Shown piece after piece: positions 45,668 through 57,400 of a DNA stretch of 64,000 bases. This DNA is from Gonapodya sp. JEL0774 (lineage: Eukaryota > Monoblepharomycota > Monoblepharidomycetes > Monoblepharidales > Gonapodyaceae): positions 1 to 64,000 of the forward strand of contig JADIIX010000114.1 in the NCBI GenBank assembly GCA_027604505.1, read 5' to 3'. The notes under the pieces were generated by a model. That model was given only the letters and a program-made list of their open reading frames with translations, was not told the origin of the DNA and made no database searches. The position numbers and the translations under genes are program-made. Each line of letters opens with the position of its first letter. Position 1 is the stretch's first letter.

Positions 45668-48600
45668 TCATTCTTTTGTTTCAGTCAGAGCGTCCATTTC
45701 GCGTAACAGTTCATCCAATTCTCCCACGTTCTCCTCCGATCGCCATTCGCCTTGTGGATCAGTGGTGGATACCCCACCGGTTACAAGCTCGTCCATCTCC
45801 TTCAACAAGTCCGCAACATCAGGATCAGCTGGTCGGTCATCAAACTTAAGCTGTTTGTCTTTCGTTTGTGGAACATTTGGGAGAGTTGATGCCTCGCCCA
45901 TGGGCAACATGCCAGTTGTTTTATAAGCCGATCCCTCATCATCGTCCGCTTCTCCCAATTCGAACAGGTCTCGCGAAGATTTCTACCGTAAATGAAGGAC
46001 GAATCACGATATGGCTTACAAAAAATTAAGTCAAAACATTTTGTTTGTCTCACCACCGCACTTGAAGCCCTTCCTCCTAAACTTCGACCTGAGGATTCCA
46101 AACCCCCACCTGCAATTGATGCTTCCACCCGACTATTCTTCATCGCGTTTGCAGTTACGCGCTGGAAACTGGATTCGAGTGAACTGAGCAGTGGTGTTAA
46201 ACGGTCATTTACGGAGAGGATCTCCTGTTGACCGAATGAGACATCATGAGAATGATCTTGCTATCATTTAGCAATCCAGTCATCCGAAAATTCATTATTG
46301 CTGATGTATCTCTACTCGTCCCGGGACTCACCATGAGAGTCCTCTCATCATCCACCAGGTTGTCGTTCACCGCGGCAAGTAGTCTCGATTGAATGGCTGA
46401 ATATTGCAAGTAAAGTTGCTATAACATAGGGATATCACCAAGGTGTTCTCAGGCAGATGTCTCCTGACCCTACCTCCAATATTTCAGTGTCAGCTCTGGG
46501 ATCGTTTGAGAGAATAGACTCGATCAAGGCCAAGCCGTCCTGCGCAGATGCGAGATACTCTGACACACTGTCTCTGTCAAAACCACGAGCAGTAAGTGCA
46601 GGCTCATCCTAGTGGTGCGAAGGAAAATGAACTCGAGCGCAATTAGGACCCCAATCACTACTCACTACAGTTGGTCCCTGACCGCTAGATCTCTGTTCTT
46701 CCTGCAAACGACCAGCTTGCTGTTTCAAGTTTTCGTTGGCTGATGCTATTTCCTCCTCCCACTTTTGCTCCTCCTCCTCTTCCATGTTGGTGGCAAGGTG
46801 TGCTTCATCAGTTCCTGTCTCTTCAAACATTTTCCGTCGCTGTTCCTCCTCGTTCGCAGCAAGTCTAGCGTTTTCTGCACATTTCAGAGCAATTTGACCA
46901 CAGAATTCCGCGATCATGCTTGACTCCCCTGCGGAATCCAATAGGGTGGCAGAGCCATCGATATGTTGATTCTGTTCCGCGATATCATCAAGCGCAAGGG
47001 ACGTAATCGTATTATTTTTGCGGATTGTTGCGTTTAAAGCCATGAGTCCACTGAGATTGATTGGGTTATGGGAAAGGTCAAGCCGACGGAGATTCCGGGT
47101 TAGAGGTAGTGCTTCGGCCAGTGTGATGGCACCTTCGAGGATTGGAACAATGACGTCAAGGAACTCTCACGAACGAACACATTGGTATGAGATATTCTCC
47201 ACTCACCTTCGGAGGACAAACGTGTGTTTGATAAATCCAGTTCCTCCAACGTCCGATTGACTGCGAGAGCATCCTTCAAGTTCTCGATCTGTTGGGATTA
47301 ATACGTGTCAAAGTGCATGATATGAGTTCAGAGAACAAAAGTTGAGGAGTGTGGGGCTGGGGACTTTTTCTCACACAAAGGCAGTGGAGCCAAGACAGTG
47401 GAGTCACGCGAACTTACCGCAATGGTGCTGGGACCGCAACAACGGTTTCGGGATAAATTTAGAACTTTCATGCCACTGTTCACCTTCTATAATTGAGGGT
47501 GAGGGTATTGTGAGCAGCACGCGCAGAGCCGCTCAGATAATCAAAAGCTCACCAGAGCTTCCGCGAGAATTCTCAAGCCAGTAGAGTCTATCCCACAATC
47601 TCTGAGTAGCACATGTTTTATCGACGAATTCAATCCTAACGCCATGGCGATGTGCTGTACACCTTGCCCCAGAGGGTTCTCGGATACATCTAGGTGACCC
47701 AATCCCGCAATGTGTCGTGTTGATTCACCACTCCTTCTGTTCCGCATTCTCACCCTGCGGAGATCTTCATCCGGTGAAATCATATCCGCAACCCACTGCA
47801 CTCCGGTGGCGTCTATCGCACACCGTCGAAGCGAGATGTAGCTCAGATTAGAAACAACAACACTCCTTGAAAGCACCTCAAGTAGTGATGAGCGAAATCG
47901 GCAGTTGTCAAGCTTCAGAACTTCCAATACGGCACCAATACCGCCTTGGGAAGGTGTGTTCGCGGGTACGGGACCCATTGCAAGGGCATGCGCGAGGTAA
48001 TGCATGGAGCTGCGGTCGAATGTGAGGCCAGACACGTCAAGGTATTTCAGCGTTTGGGACTAAGAAAAAAGTCCCGAACCCAGTCAAACAAAAGCAGACT
48101 ACAGCTGATGTTTTATACATGCCTTCTTAACGTAAATGCAAAAGTACTTGATGCCGGTAGCAGTCAGCTTTTGACTTGTAACCGATATTTATCAATCCCG
48201 ATGAACGGCAATAATGTGAAACATATGGCTTTACCGCACTTGTTCCCCAGATTCATCCATGGCAACTTGTCAACAGAGAGTAGATGGTGTAGGATCACTT
48301 TAAGCGTGTCATCGTCGAGTGAGCAATTCTCCAAACTGAGCTGCTTTAAACCGAAGTCGCAGCTGAGGATGATGGCAAGAGGGAGGACATTCTTGTTGGT
48401 AATAGGAACACCTTAGATTTCAAGGCGAAATTCACGACAGGCCGCTCAGTATTCAGTCCTCATCGTCGCAAAGTAGGAAACGCACCGGAAAGATCGATCT
48501 TGGTCAAGGTTTCAGCATGCTGTTCGAACGATTCCTAGCAACTTTTGCCGATCAGAGTTCAGTAAGATTAATCACGTTCCTCAAAGCCCCACCTGCATTT

Positions 48601-49641
48601 GCTCCACAAGTTTCCCAATTGGTGTTTCTCGATAACTTTCGCATTCAGTCATGTAAAGGTTGTAAACGTCTGAGACTGTGGCTGCCCTGTTTTCGTCTGA
48701 GCTTTGCTCGTCTCCACCGCCCTCTTCCGGGCCAACCTCCTCATGAGACGCTCCAATAATGTCCACAGACACATCATGCTCCGAAAAGCGGACTCGACGG
48801 CTCATGCGCGCGTGTTCATCATCGAGAGAGAGTTGCGACCCGAGGGGTGTGATATCGGATGGCAGGACGCGATTTCCCAGGAGAGCGAGTTGCGACGATG
48901 TTGAAGAGGAGGATGGTGGGGTGCCTGCAGGAGTGGATGTGTTGGATCTAATAGTGTTCACAAGTGTCCCGAGCGGGGTGGCTAAGTTGGTTGGTAGGTG
49001 CTTCGAGAGCCAGCTGCGAGCACCATCAATTGCCGTAATCGTAGTGTTGGATGAAGGAGGAGGTGTGTGCGGTTTAAGAATGCCCTTTGATGGTTTGTGG
49101 AGTGCAGATGCGTTCAATGAGTTCCGATGGTGATGGGAAATGTCAACTTGAGAGGACTGAGCAGATGAAGAAGAAACTGCTACTCCAGCGTTTCCTGTTG
49201 AGAGTAGCTCAGTAGCATCTGCTCCTTGAAGTAACCATGCGAGGGATTCGTCCAGAAGTGATGTTGTGGTATACGAGGTTCCAATCGACAACAAGTGCGA
49301 TACCACGTTGGTGATCATTTCGGGCGGAAAACCTTCATCTACAAGCTGTGCAACGACAACGTCCGGGTCGCACTGTGTCACATTTTCAACTCCATTGTTC
49401 TGTTCAAGAGGGGATGCGCTGCCAAGCTCAGCCGAATTTGTTTCCGTGGGCACTGCAGTACCTATGTTCTGCGCAGATTCGAGAGGACCAGCATCTAAAG
49501 AGTGTTGTGCGTTGGCTAGTGAGAAAGTGAGGGAATACGGTCCCAGGCATAAGTCGGGAGACCGAGCATTCGTTTTGGAGATTTCAGAGTCATTGAGGGG
49601 AGAATCACGATTTTGATAAGGCACCGACCACTAGTTTCCAT
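45668..49641 (-). CDS. PPP1R37-like leucine-rich-repeat protein with UBA-like, RVxF and GAT-like regions
   Basis: Thirteen minus-strand exons: 49641-49629, 49515-48593, 48534-48486, 48411-48240, 48174-48123, 48059-47553, 47486-47418, 47288-47207, 47132-46666, 46608-46474, 46418-46332, 46224-46054 and 45982-45668. They join in frame to about 1013 residues. From the N-terminus: a UBA-like segment (VVAQLVDEGFPPEMITNVVS, ending LDESLAWLL); a PP1-docking RVRF at about 48780-48797; then YNLYMTECESYRETPIGKLV, as in PPP1R37; leucine-rich repeats (LTKIDLSG, LKYLDVSG, LRRLDLSHN); an acidic coiled coil; a GAT-like helical bundle (EILEQLYLQYSAIQSRLLAA, then EILSVNDRLTPLL); and an acidic tail with LLKEMDELV and LDELLREMDAL. 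The intron after 48123 uses a GC donor. The 13-nt first exon is the least certain part. Function is inferred only. Confidence 0.75.
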
Positions 49642-49766
49642 TTTCCTGATCCCAGATCCGAATCGGTTTCTTGTCCAATGGTGGATGAATGATGATACAT
49701 ACAAACACAGCTGGCTGTGGTGGTCACAGAGCGGGTCATGTAAGACAGAATTGCCGAACAATCGCC
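49642..49766. promoter_or_regulatory. Short bidirectional promoter, LRR gene / DCAF7
   Basis: Only 125 bp separates the inferred divergent start codons, so both promoters must overlap here or extend into transcribed sequence. If the 13-nt first exon of the LRR gene is wrong, the interval would be longer. Confidence 0.45.
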
Positions 49767-51303
49767 ATGGCCGATGCGAACATATTAACATACAGGGCTC
49801 CGTGGCCCGTGTATGGTCTTGGATGGTGTAATCGTCAACAAACCTTCAGACTTGGTGTGAGCTCCTACATTGAGGAGTACTCCAACAAGGTTAGGAGCAC
49901 GCCGTTGAGGTCTGATCCTGCTTTGAGGCTTGGAAGGTATCGCTTCTCTATCATAAGCACATACCACTCTCTAGATTCAGGTCATTTCCCTTCCCGACCG
50001 GGGATCGGACTTCCTTGCCATTGCAGAAGCTGACCACCAATATCCAGTAACAAAACTCGCCTGGATTCCCCCAAAGGTTCATATTCGAGTTTCCTTGTCC
50101 TTCCTTCGCGGTTTCGCACATTCAGTGTCCAATGAAACTGTCCTCATGTTCATTGGACTGGCAGAATACGAATGTCGAGCTCATGGCTACAACTGGTGAC
50201 TTTCTACGGATTTGGGATTTTCGGTCGGGGGATGGCCATATCCTCGGATCAGGAAACAACTCAAGTTTGACTCTCAAGGCTACTCTTGCGAATATTCGGA
50301 AAATGTCGGTGGGTGGATGTCACTCGCACGGCTCAAAATCTTGCACATTCCAAACGCACATCCAATTCAGACCAAACGAGATTATTCTGCCCCTCTCACC
50401 AGCTTTGATTGGAATAGTGACGATCCTTCGATGATTGTGACATGCAGCATTGACACAACATGCACTGTGTGGGATATTCACGTTGGTGTAGAGAAGATCC
50501 GTGTCATCGGCATCAAGTCGCTTCTGACTCCATTGGACACGGCGCACCCATTTTTTTTTCATTGCCTCGTTGTGTACAGACTCAGCAAGCGAAGACACAA
50601 CTAATTGCGCACGATAAAGAGGTTTACGACGTCGCATTCGCCCGAGGCACCGATATCTTTGCGAGTGTCGGAGCCGATGGCTCCGTTCGCATGTTTGATT
50701 TACGGTGAGGTATTTGACACCGCAAGATTTTTGATGCAAAGAATGCTTTGCTGATGTCCTTTCGTATTGGGGCACAGATCCCTAGACCATTCCACTATTA
50801 TGTACGAAACCCCATCTCCTGGATCACCTCAAAACTCGGTCTCAACCGAGAACCCCGCCCTTCTTCGCCTCTCTTGGAACAAACAAGATCCAAACTATAT
50901 GGCGACGTTCCAGGTTGACGACTCCCAGGTTATCTTGTTGGATGTACGGGTACCTGCTGTGCCAATTACACACCTGCAGGGCCACCGTGCCAATGTGAAC
51001 GGGATACAGTGGTCACCAACAAGTGCTGAGTACCTTTGCAGTGTGGGTGAGTGATTTGTCAAAGTTGCAAGCTTCCCTTGTGCAATCGACCGCTGTGTTC
51101 CTTTTACAACCTCCACAGGCGATGATAGCCAGGCACTGGTGTGGAAAATAGATGCAGGCACGCACACTAAAGGTCAACCAACTACCGTTCCAGCGATGGT
51201 GTATGATGCTGAAGCTGAGGTTAACTCCCTCCATTGGAATTCAGCGATGACCGACTGGGTTTCGATAGCATGTGGCTCGACAGTGCAGGCAGTAAAACTT
51301 TGA
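49767..51303 (+). CDS. DCAF7: DCAF7/WDR68-type WD40 scaffold
   Basis: WD40 scaffold that in animals binds DYRK1A/HIPK2 kinases and CUL4-DDB1, and in plants (TTG1 branch) bHLH/MYB complexes. Exons 49767-49889, 49981-50076, 50165-50308, 50371-50487, 50580-50704, 50778-51046 and 51119-51303 give 352 residues. The match is close over the whole length: [20 protein letters not shown], then [98 protein letters not shown] and [20 protein letters not shown]. The donor for exon 4 (GTAGAG) was chosen because it restores this block. The N-terminal and central loops are slightly longer than human. Identification is firm. Confidence 0.93.
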
Positions 51304-52632
51304 TCAGCGCTTCGTTCCTCATTTGGTAGTCATGGCAAGTATACTCTAATCTTGTAAAGTTGTGAGTAAGAGGTATATTTTTCAAGGCCAGGTACCCCAG
51401 ACACATGTTCGCCGGCTCTAGTCTTCAATGTTTGATGTACGCGCTTTGTGATCCCATATGTTCAAACAGTGAGCGTAGATACAGGGGGCAGCAAAAGAAC
51501 TATGTCCTTGTTTCATTCCCGAAAGTCAGTCAGTGACCTACAGCACACCTCAATTGCGATGCACCGTGTTGGATGGCAGGCCGTGGCGGACTCTTGTTGC
51601 TTCATTCATTCAATGTTCCCCCAAATCCGCCAGTCCACAATCCATTTTCGAAGACACCTCGAGCGCACTGGGCGATTGTTTGAAGGAAAGAAGTTGTTGA
51701 ACTTTCAAATCTTCAATCCACTTGTTTGTGCGCTCGTGCGATCACCAGTGATTGCAAGGTTGTTCACGCAAAAATATGAAGGCGGTAATTATCACGCCCT
51801 ACGACACTTGCAAGTCCGCAAAAGGCACTGTTCCCAGTGTCAAGTTCATTCGAGAGAAAGCGAGAAGTTTCCAGAGGAAAAACACGCATGGAAGACACCA
51901 ATTCCATGTTGCAACATGACCACGAGACAAACTGACCTTCTTCAGCCCACCCGTCAGTCCCGTCCCTCCAGCATTTCGACTGTTCTCCCCATCACGAGAC
52001 CAGTCAAAAGACCATGGCCTCTATAGAGCCGGAGGTGATTCTTGCCTAAGACACTATTCAAATGTGTCAAGGCTGTTTCAGGTCTTGCTCCGGATTCACA
52101 ACTGCGACCTTTACCAAGTCGTTAATAAATCATTTAGGAGTCTCCAACCGGCGTGGTTTCCACTTCATCCCAATCGCCCGGTCTCACACATATTCACCAA
52201 AGATAAAGTTCTTCTTCCGAGGGGCGACCTCTTCATCTATTCCTTTTTATGTGAGGGCAAGAAGATTAACTTTTCTCATCGAGTCGCAACAGAATATCAG
52301 TAATTTCGAGCCATCCGCCGACCATCCCACACAAACGCACTCAGAAGCAATTCTTGATGATTTTCTTTTGATGGAGATGCTTGGAACGAGGTTCATTGTG
52401 AGAAATGCTGCAGGTCCCTGCCATTTAAGCCCAACTGCAAGAACCACCACAGCCGGGGCCGGCGAAAATTTCATAGCAGTTCTTGTCAAGAGAGATTCAT
52501 ATTTCCCCGATTTTGAGCGGGCAGTCGCTCCGGATTGAGATTGGAGCATTACAGGGATGACTGCACACAGCATGGATTCGCTGTTTGATAACATCCCTCT
52601 CAAGATTATTTTCACTCAGCATCACAACAAGG
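51304..52632. other. Interval without a supported gene
   Basis: 1.3 kb between DCAF7 and the Chs5-like gene. Three overlapping long frames occur (plus 51448-52026 with no ATG until 51499, plus 52062-52538, minus 52247-52615), but none shows a known motif or splice-linked extension. I treat it as promoter plus non-coding sequence. Confidence 0.45.
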
Positions 52633-53825
52633 ATGGCGTCTCAAATCTCCTTTACGGTGCGCTTATCAATTAGTAGAGGATCTATCTCGTTTTGTCTCCT
52701 GTGACCGCCTCATTCATGCAACGGTTGGTTACTCAATGACTCAATGACCCTTTGGCAGGTGGGCAAGCTGGATGCGGGGATGGGTGAGCTGCATCATCAC
52801 ACCATAAAAGCGCTTCCATTCGCCGACCGCTTGTGTTCCATGGTGGCGATAGCGATCCTACTGTCCCCAGACCACCATTTGATCGAGTTCCCGGCGACAA
52901 TTCTGCCAGGTAACGTCCACCAACTAGGGCCACTTCGCGTTTGCCAGATAAGCGTACGTGACTATTGTCACGCTACTGATGTCAACTTGCTGGCAGATGG
53001 CGTTTCCACTGGCTCCATCGTCAATGTTTCCATTTCGCGGGATATTGAAAAGGAAACGAGAATGCGGAGAGACTTCCTCGATCTTCAAGAAGATATCTAC
53101 CACGCTTTTCGCAGAAAGCCGGAACATCCAACCATTAAAGTTAAATGGGTCACTCAGACCTCAATCACCATTACCTGGGATCCGCTCGTACTCTACAACG
53201 TGGAGCTCCGTGGCATCGATGTGTATAGAAATAATATCCGATCTCCCGGCCACTTCTACGGACCTACCACGGTAAAGCTGAGCGGCTGTGGTGAGTATCT
53301 CGAACCGGTTATTGTACCGTTTCTCAGTGTTTCTCACAAGAAGTCACGTTTTCTGCATCAGAGGTTAACACAGAGTATGAAATATTTATCGGGGTACGGA
53401 CATCTGGTGGTTCTCTCACCTCAAACAAGCTGATGGTTCGTACACATACACTCGACAACCTTACTGGCATTCGTATTGCATTCGGAGAATTCGGGATTCC
53501 CGAAGAGGTTCAGCAGCTCAAGGAAGTGTGTCGTAGAAATGAGTGCACGTGGAGTGACGATTTGACTGTTGAGAACACTCACTTTGTCTGCACATTACCA
53601 CGTGGAGAAAAGTATCAGCGGGCACTGGAGCTGAATATTCCCATTGTGAATGGAGACTGGATTCGTCAGTGCGAAGCTACCAGAAAGATCCAACCTGTCG
53701 GCATTTACCATGTTGTGAGTGATTACCATGTACCTGTTCCGTGCTGTTGATTTTACGTAACTGGTCGTCGTATTGTTGAACACTTGAAACAGGCTGCTCG
53801 TGAGGTTAATATCGGGTTCTCGTAA
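52633..53825 (+). CDS. CHS5: Chs5-like exomer subunit (FN3 and BRCT domains)
   Basis: Exomer scaffold that in yeast carries chitin synthase Chs3 and other cargo from the trans-Golgi to the surface. Exons 52633-52656, 52759-52783, 52853-52909, 52997-53290, 53362-53714 and 53793-53825 give 261 residues. The start MASQISFTVGKLDAGMAILL and SPDHHLIEFPATILPDG match the Chs5 N-terminal dimerisation segment. The FN3 domain contains IKVKWVTQTSITITWDPL and VNTEYEIFIGVRTSGGSLTS. The BRCT domain contains ENTHFVCTLPRGEKYQRALE and IPIVNGDWIRQC. Yeast Chs5 is 671 residues with a long Lys/Glu tail; here the protein stops soon after BRCT (VGIYHVAAREVNIGFS). No ChAP partner is in the window. Confidence 0.9.
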
Positions 53826-54445
53826 ACTTGGTTTTGCATTGTTTACAGCGCTATGAGTGGGATTTGTAAAGCTGGAATATCTGAACAATTATGCTTGGGT
53901 TTGCAAGTTGAATTCCAGTCGGGAACTTTCGTTGTCTGTCTTCCCCTCCGCAGATCCTACTGTCGACTGATAAAACAGTTATCCCCAGCTGGCCCAACAC
54001 TGAAACTAAGAGAAACTCCCAAACATTGTAGGTGGCAGGCTGGACTTTGCACACAAAATGTTCGGCGGGCCCAGTCGGAATTCCATGCTCCCAGCTAAGC
54101 TGAGGTGCGCCTGCCTCTCGCCAAGGGGTGCATTGGGGTATGTGGTGCCTGGTCCAATCGACCTGCCGACAAAATCGTGATAAGTGCCCCCCCGTTTGGA
54201 TGCAAAATTTCATGACAATCTGTCAATTTTCAAAGAAGTGTTCTTGAGTGGGAGTGGTTTTTGAACCCTAAACCCCCTTTACCGAATTGTACCAGTCTCT
54301 CCCCAAGGGTCGACTTGGACTTGCGTTTCAGCTTTTCCAATCGGGCACCCTGAGGAGAGGCGAGCATTTCCGGCCCAGCTCTCCCAGCCTGTAGTGCTGC
54401 ACTCAGCCTCAAGACCTCGACCACAGCACTAGCACGAGGCCCAAA
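53826..54445. other. Intergenic region, no gene seen
   Basis: 620 bp between the Chs5-like gene and the dynein gene. It presumably carries the dynein promoter. No repeat, RNA gene or convincing frame was seen. Confidence 0.5.
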
Positions 54446-57400
54446 ATGCCTCTACCAAAATATTTTCGCGACGACTTTGCTGGCTCATTCGGAATGGAGT
54501 CCTATCTGGACCCCGTGTCCATCCATCATCGGAGTCGGATGACAGCCCAGCGAGCACGGATGATGCATGGCGCTTCAGGTTGGGTTGGTGGGAACGCTCA
54601 TCCTGATTCGTTAATGAACCGAAACGCAGTGTTCTCGGACATGCTTGTGTCTACATCTCTCAATATCTCTCCCCTTCTCCGGCCGTCTTCTGTACCTGGA
54701 GAAGTCTCGAAACCTCCCCTACATCTTCCATCTCTTTCCACCTCTTCCCCCCAATCGTCTCGATGCTCTCTTGCGTCTCGTGCGCTTCCTCCTTTGCCTT
54801 TTTCGGGGCAAAATGGATTGACAGTAGCGCACTCCTTTAACTCAAACCAATCACGGGAGCAATCACCATCTCTCTCCGAACCCATGACTGTGGCGGAGAC
54901 ACGTTTACCCCGTCAGCAGGAGAGCGGAACCTCTATAACCAGTGACGTGCCTAAAAATGAAGGACCTGACATGTCCAAGTGTCTCGAACCGAAGGTTCTC
55001 ATCCCCTACGTAAATCGGGCGGGTCAAACCCCCCGAAAAGTGGAAATTGAGCGACGAAAACGATTGTACGCGAAACAAGATATCACTGAGCTTCTGCAAC
55101 AGTTTGGTGTAACGAATGACATGATGATTAGGGAGGAGAAAATGATGTTGGAACTGCAGCTTGATACTGCCTCTACTAGAGCGGAAGACGAAGCACCACA
55201 ATCAAGTCAGCCACAGTCCCTGCGTTCGGTTTCTGGTCCATTTCTTCCGATAAGCCTTTTTGACAATGTGGAGTATGAACCTCGTACTATCATGGAATGG
55301 TTGCATATGGATCAAATTCTTCCGGGTCAACTGGTCACAGACGGCAACACGGCACAAACGGCCGTGTTTGCCACTTCAACCCAGTCACGCAAAATCATCT
55401 CGGCGTCTATGCTTGTCCCCGTGAAAGTTTTCAATCACGTCCGATGGCGTGATGCACTGGTGTGGGGGTATGACTTAGAGAAGGACTTGTGGGGTGTACG
55501 ACTCACCTCAGTATCTGGTTGGGAATCTCATGGCGGCAAAATGTCAGACGCGAGCGAAAACGGTGTGCTGGCTAGACCCGCGTGGGCAGAGAATGAATTG
55601 ACAGACACACAACTTGGAACCGACGAAACCTGGGTTCATAGGTAGCTATGAATGAAAGCGTCTGTTGCTTCCGCTTGACTGAGTTCACAAGTTTTCGCGT
55701 TGTCCCTTTCCTCGCGTAGAACAAGTCTCATGTTTTTGGCAGAAGACCCGTACAATTTTGCGAGGAGGATTGCAGCGGCGTTTGCCATGCGCGATGACAC
55801 AGAGAGAATCCTTGTGGGTGATGCAGGAACCTTGTTAACTTCAGCGATTATTAACGACTCATCTGTTCTATTTGGTGTTGGAAGAGATACAACTTCTATG
55901 TGGACTGCATGCCAATCTCCGAGGCACCTGGACTTGACGCCAATACGCTGGATAGAATTCGTCGGATCACTTTTGGATCCGGCAAAGTTCCTTTCGCTAG
56001 TGTTCTTAAAACTCTTGTGGCGGAGGAGCTCTTTGAGGACTTGAAGGTAGACTATTTGAAATGTCTCAATAAAATGGTATTTGACAGGGAGGTAAGCCAC
56101 CTCAACTCAGCTTGATCAAGTCATCGAATCTGAACTCAACTCATATTGCTTGCGCAGGTTTGCAACCCTTTAAAGAGGGAAGAGTATGCTTTTGTGCAGA
56201 TTTCAGCGCTTGAACCGAACATGTCTGTACCCAAGTAAGTTAAAGCAGGAACTCTAGTGCACACATGTGCCGAACAGCACTCCTGTCTCACAGATTCGGA
56301 AAATGTCCTGATGTGCCATTCTATGATTATGATGAGCGTCGGCGTTCGTTCAGCTTCGCAACTTATTTCAGCAAAGTTGAGGTGATCCGCACACTTTCTC
56401 GCATCCGTGTAGAGTGTGATAAGCTTTTACATGGCTATTCACTTGTTGCGCTAGTCAACAAAATGGTGAAGTTGGATGAATTTGAGCAAGTTCAGGCACA
56501 AAACTTTCAGTTGCTGAAAACCGTCACGAGGGAACAGTATGTATCATAATTTGTGGTACTTTTCGATCTGATCACCTCATTTCGGGAATTAGGTGGATTC
56601 CAGCATTGAAGAACGCAATAAAAAGTGGCTTTAAAGATGTTGGAAAAGGCTGGTATAACATCCAAGAGTCCAATATGGAAGTTTACAAGATCTCGAAGTT
56701 TCGGAAGTTCATGACTTCCGTCAAGTTTCTCATGCAGGATACGCTTCGCTTTCTCGTTTTCAATTCGCTCAATGAGTACTTACGTATGTTCTCCCTGCCA
56801 CTAACCCATAAGGTTGTAGTGGTTGGAACCAATGATGTGAAGATAGTCGAACGCAATGCAGGAATCCGCTTCACCGGAGCTGCGGAGCAATCACATAGGA
56901 AGCCAGTATTTCAAATTGATTTGGTTTTCCGGAACGGTCGTATTCAGTATAGCACTGAGTTGGCACTCTTCGAGCGAATTGCGCTTATTGTTTTCGACAA
57001 GGCCCTCACTGCCTTAGATGGTCTGCCGCAGTTGGAACCTTTGGTGATGGATGTGATGTTTTGGGCAATGAAACCTGTTTTGGAGACTGTGCGCGATAGT
57101 GAACCTGCGGTTGCACGGCTGCGTATGTCGGTGAGAGCTGCAGTAAAGGAGAGTCTGATTCCACTCGAAGCGTACCTCCGCCAGTATGATAAACACCTAA
57201 AAATGCTCACACTCGATCCTTTGCAATACATGAAGCAATATGAGGCTCAGGAACATTCTTTAGAGGAGATGCAGAATGACATAAAGCGACACTCGCAGGA
57301 TTGGGAACAGGTGGAGCGAGATATTCCAAGTCATATTTCTCTGGGAGTGTTCTACGTCGGGTGTGACGCAATTCGTAATTCTCTCAAGAAAGATCTTTCA

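Noticed and set aside
45681-45849. Possible extra 3' exon of the ArfGAP gene
   Set aside because: It starts at a good TTTCAG acceptor, but it is antisense to the conserved last exon of the LRR gene and reads as low-information sequence.
51448-52026. Long plus-strand frame after DCAF7
   Set aside because: Opens without an ATG, no motif, and no splice-linked partner exon.
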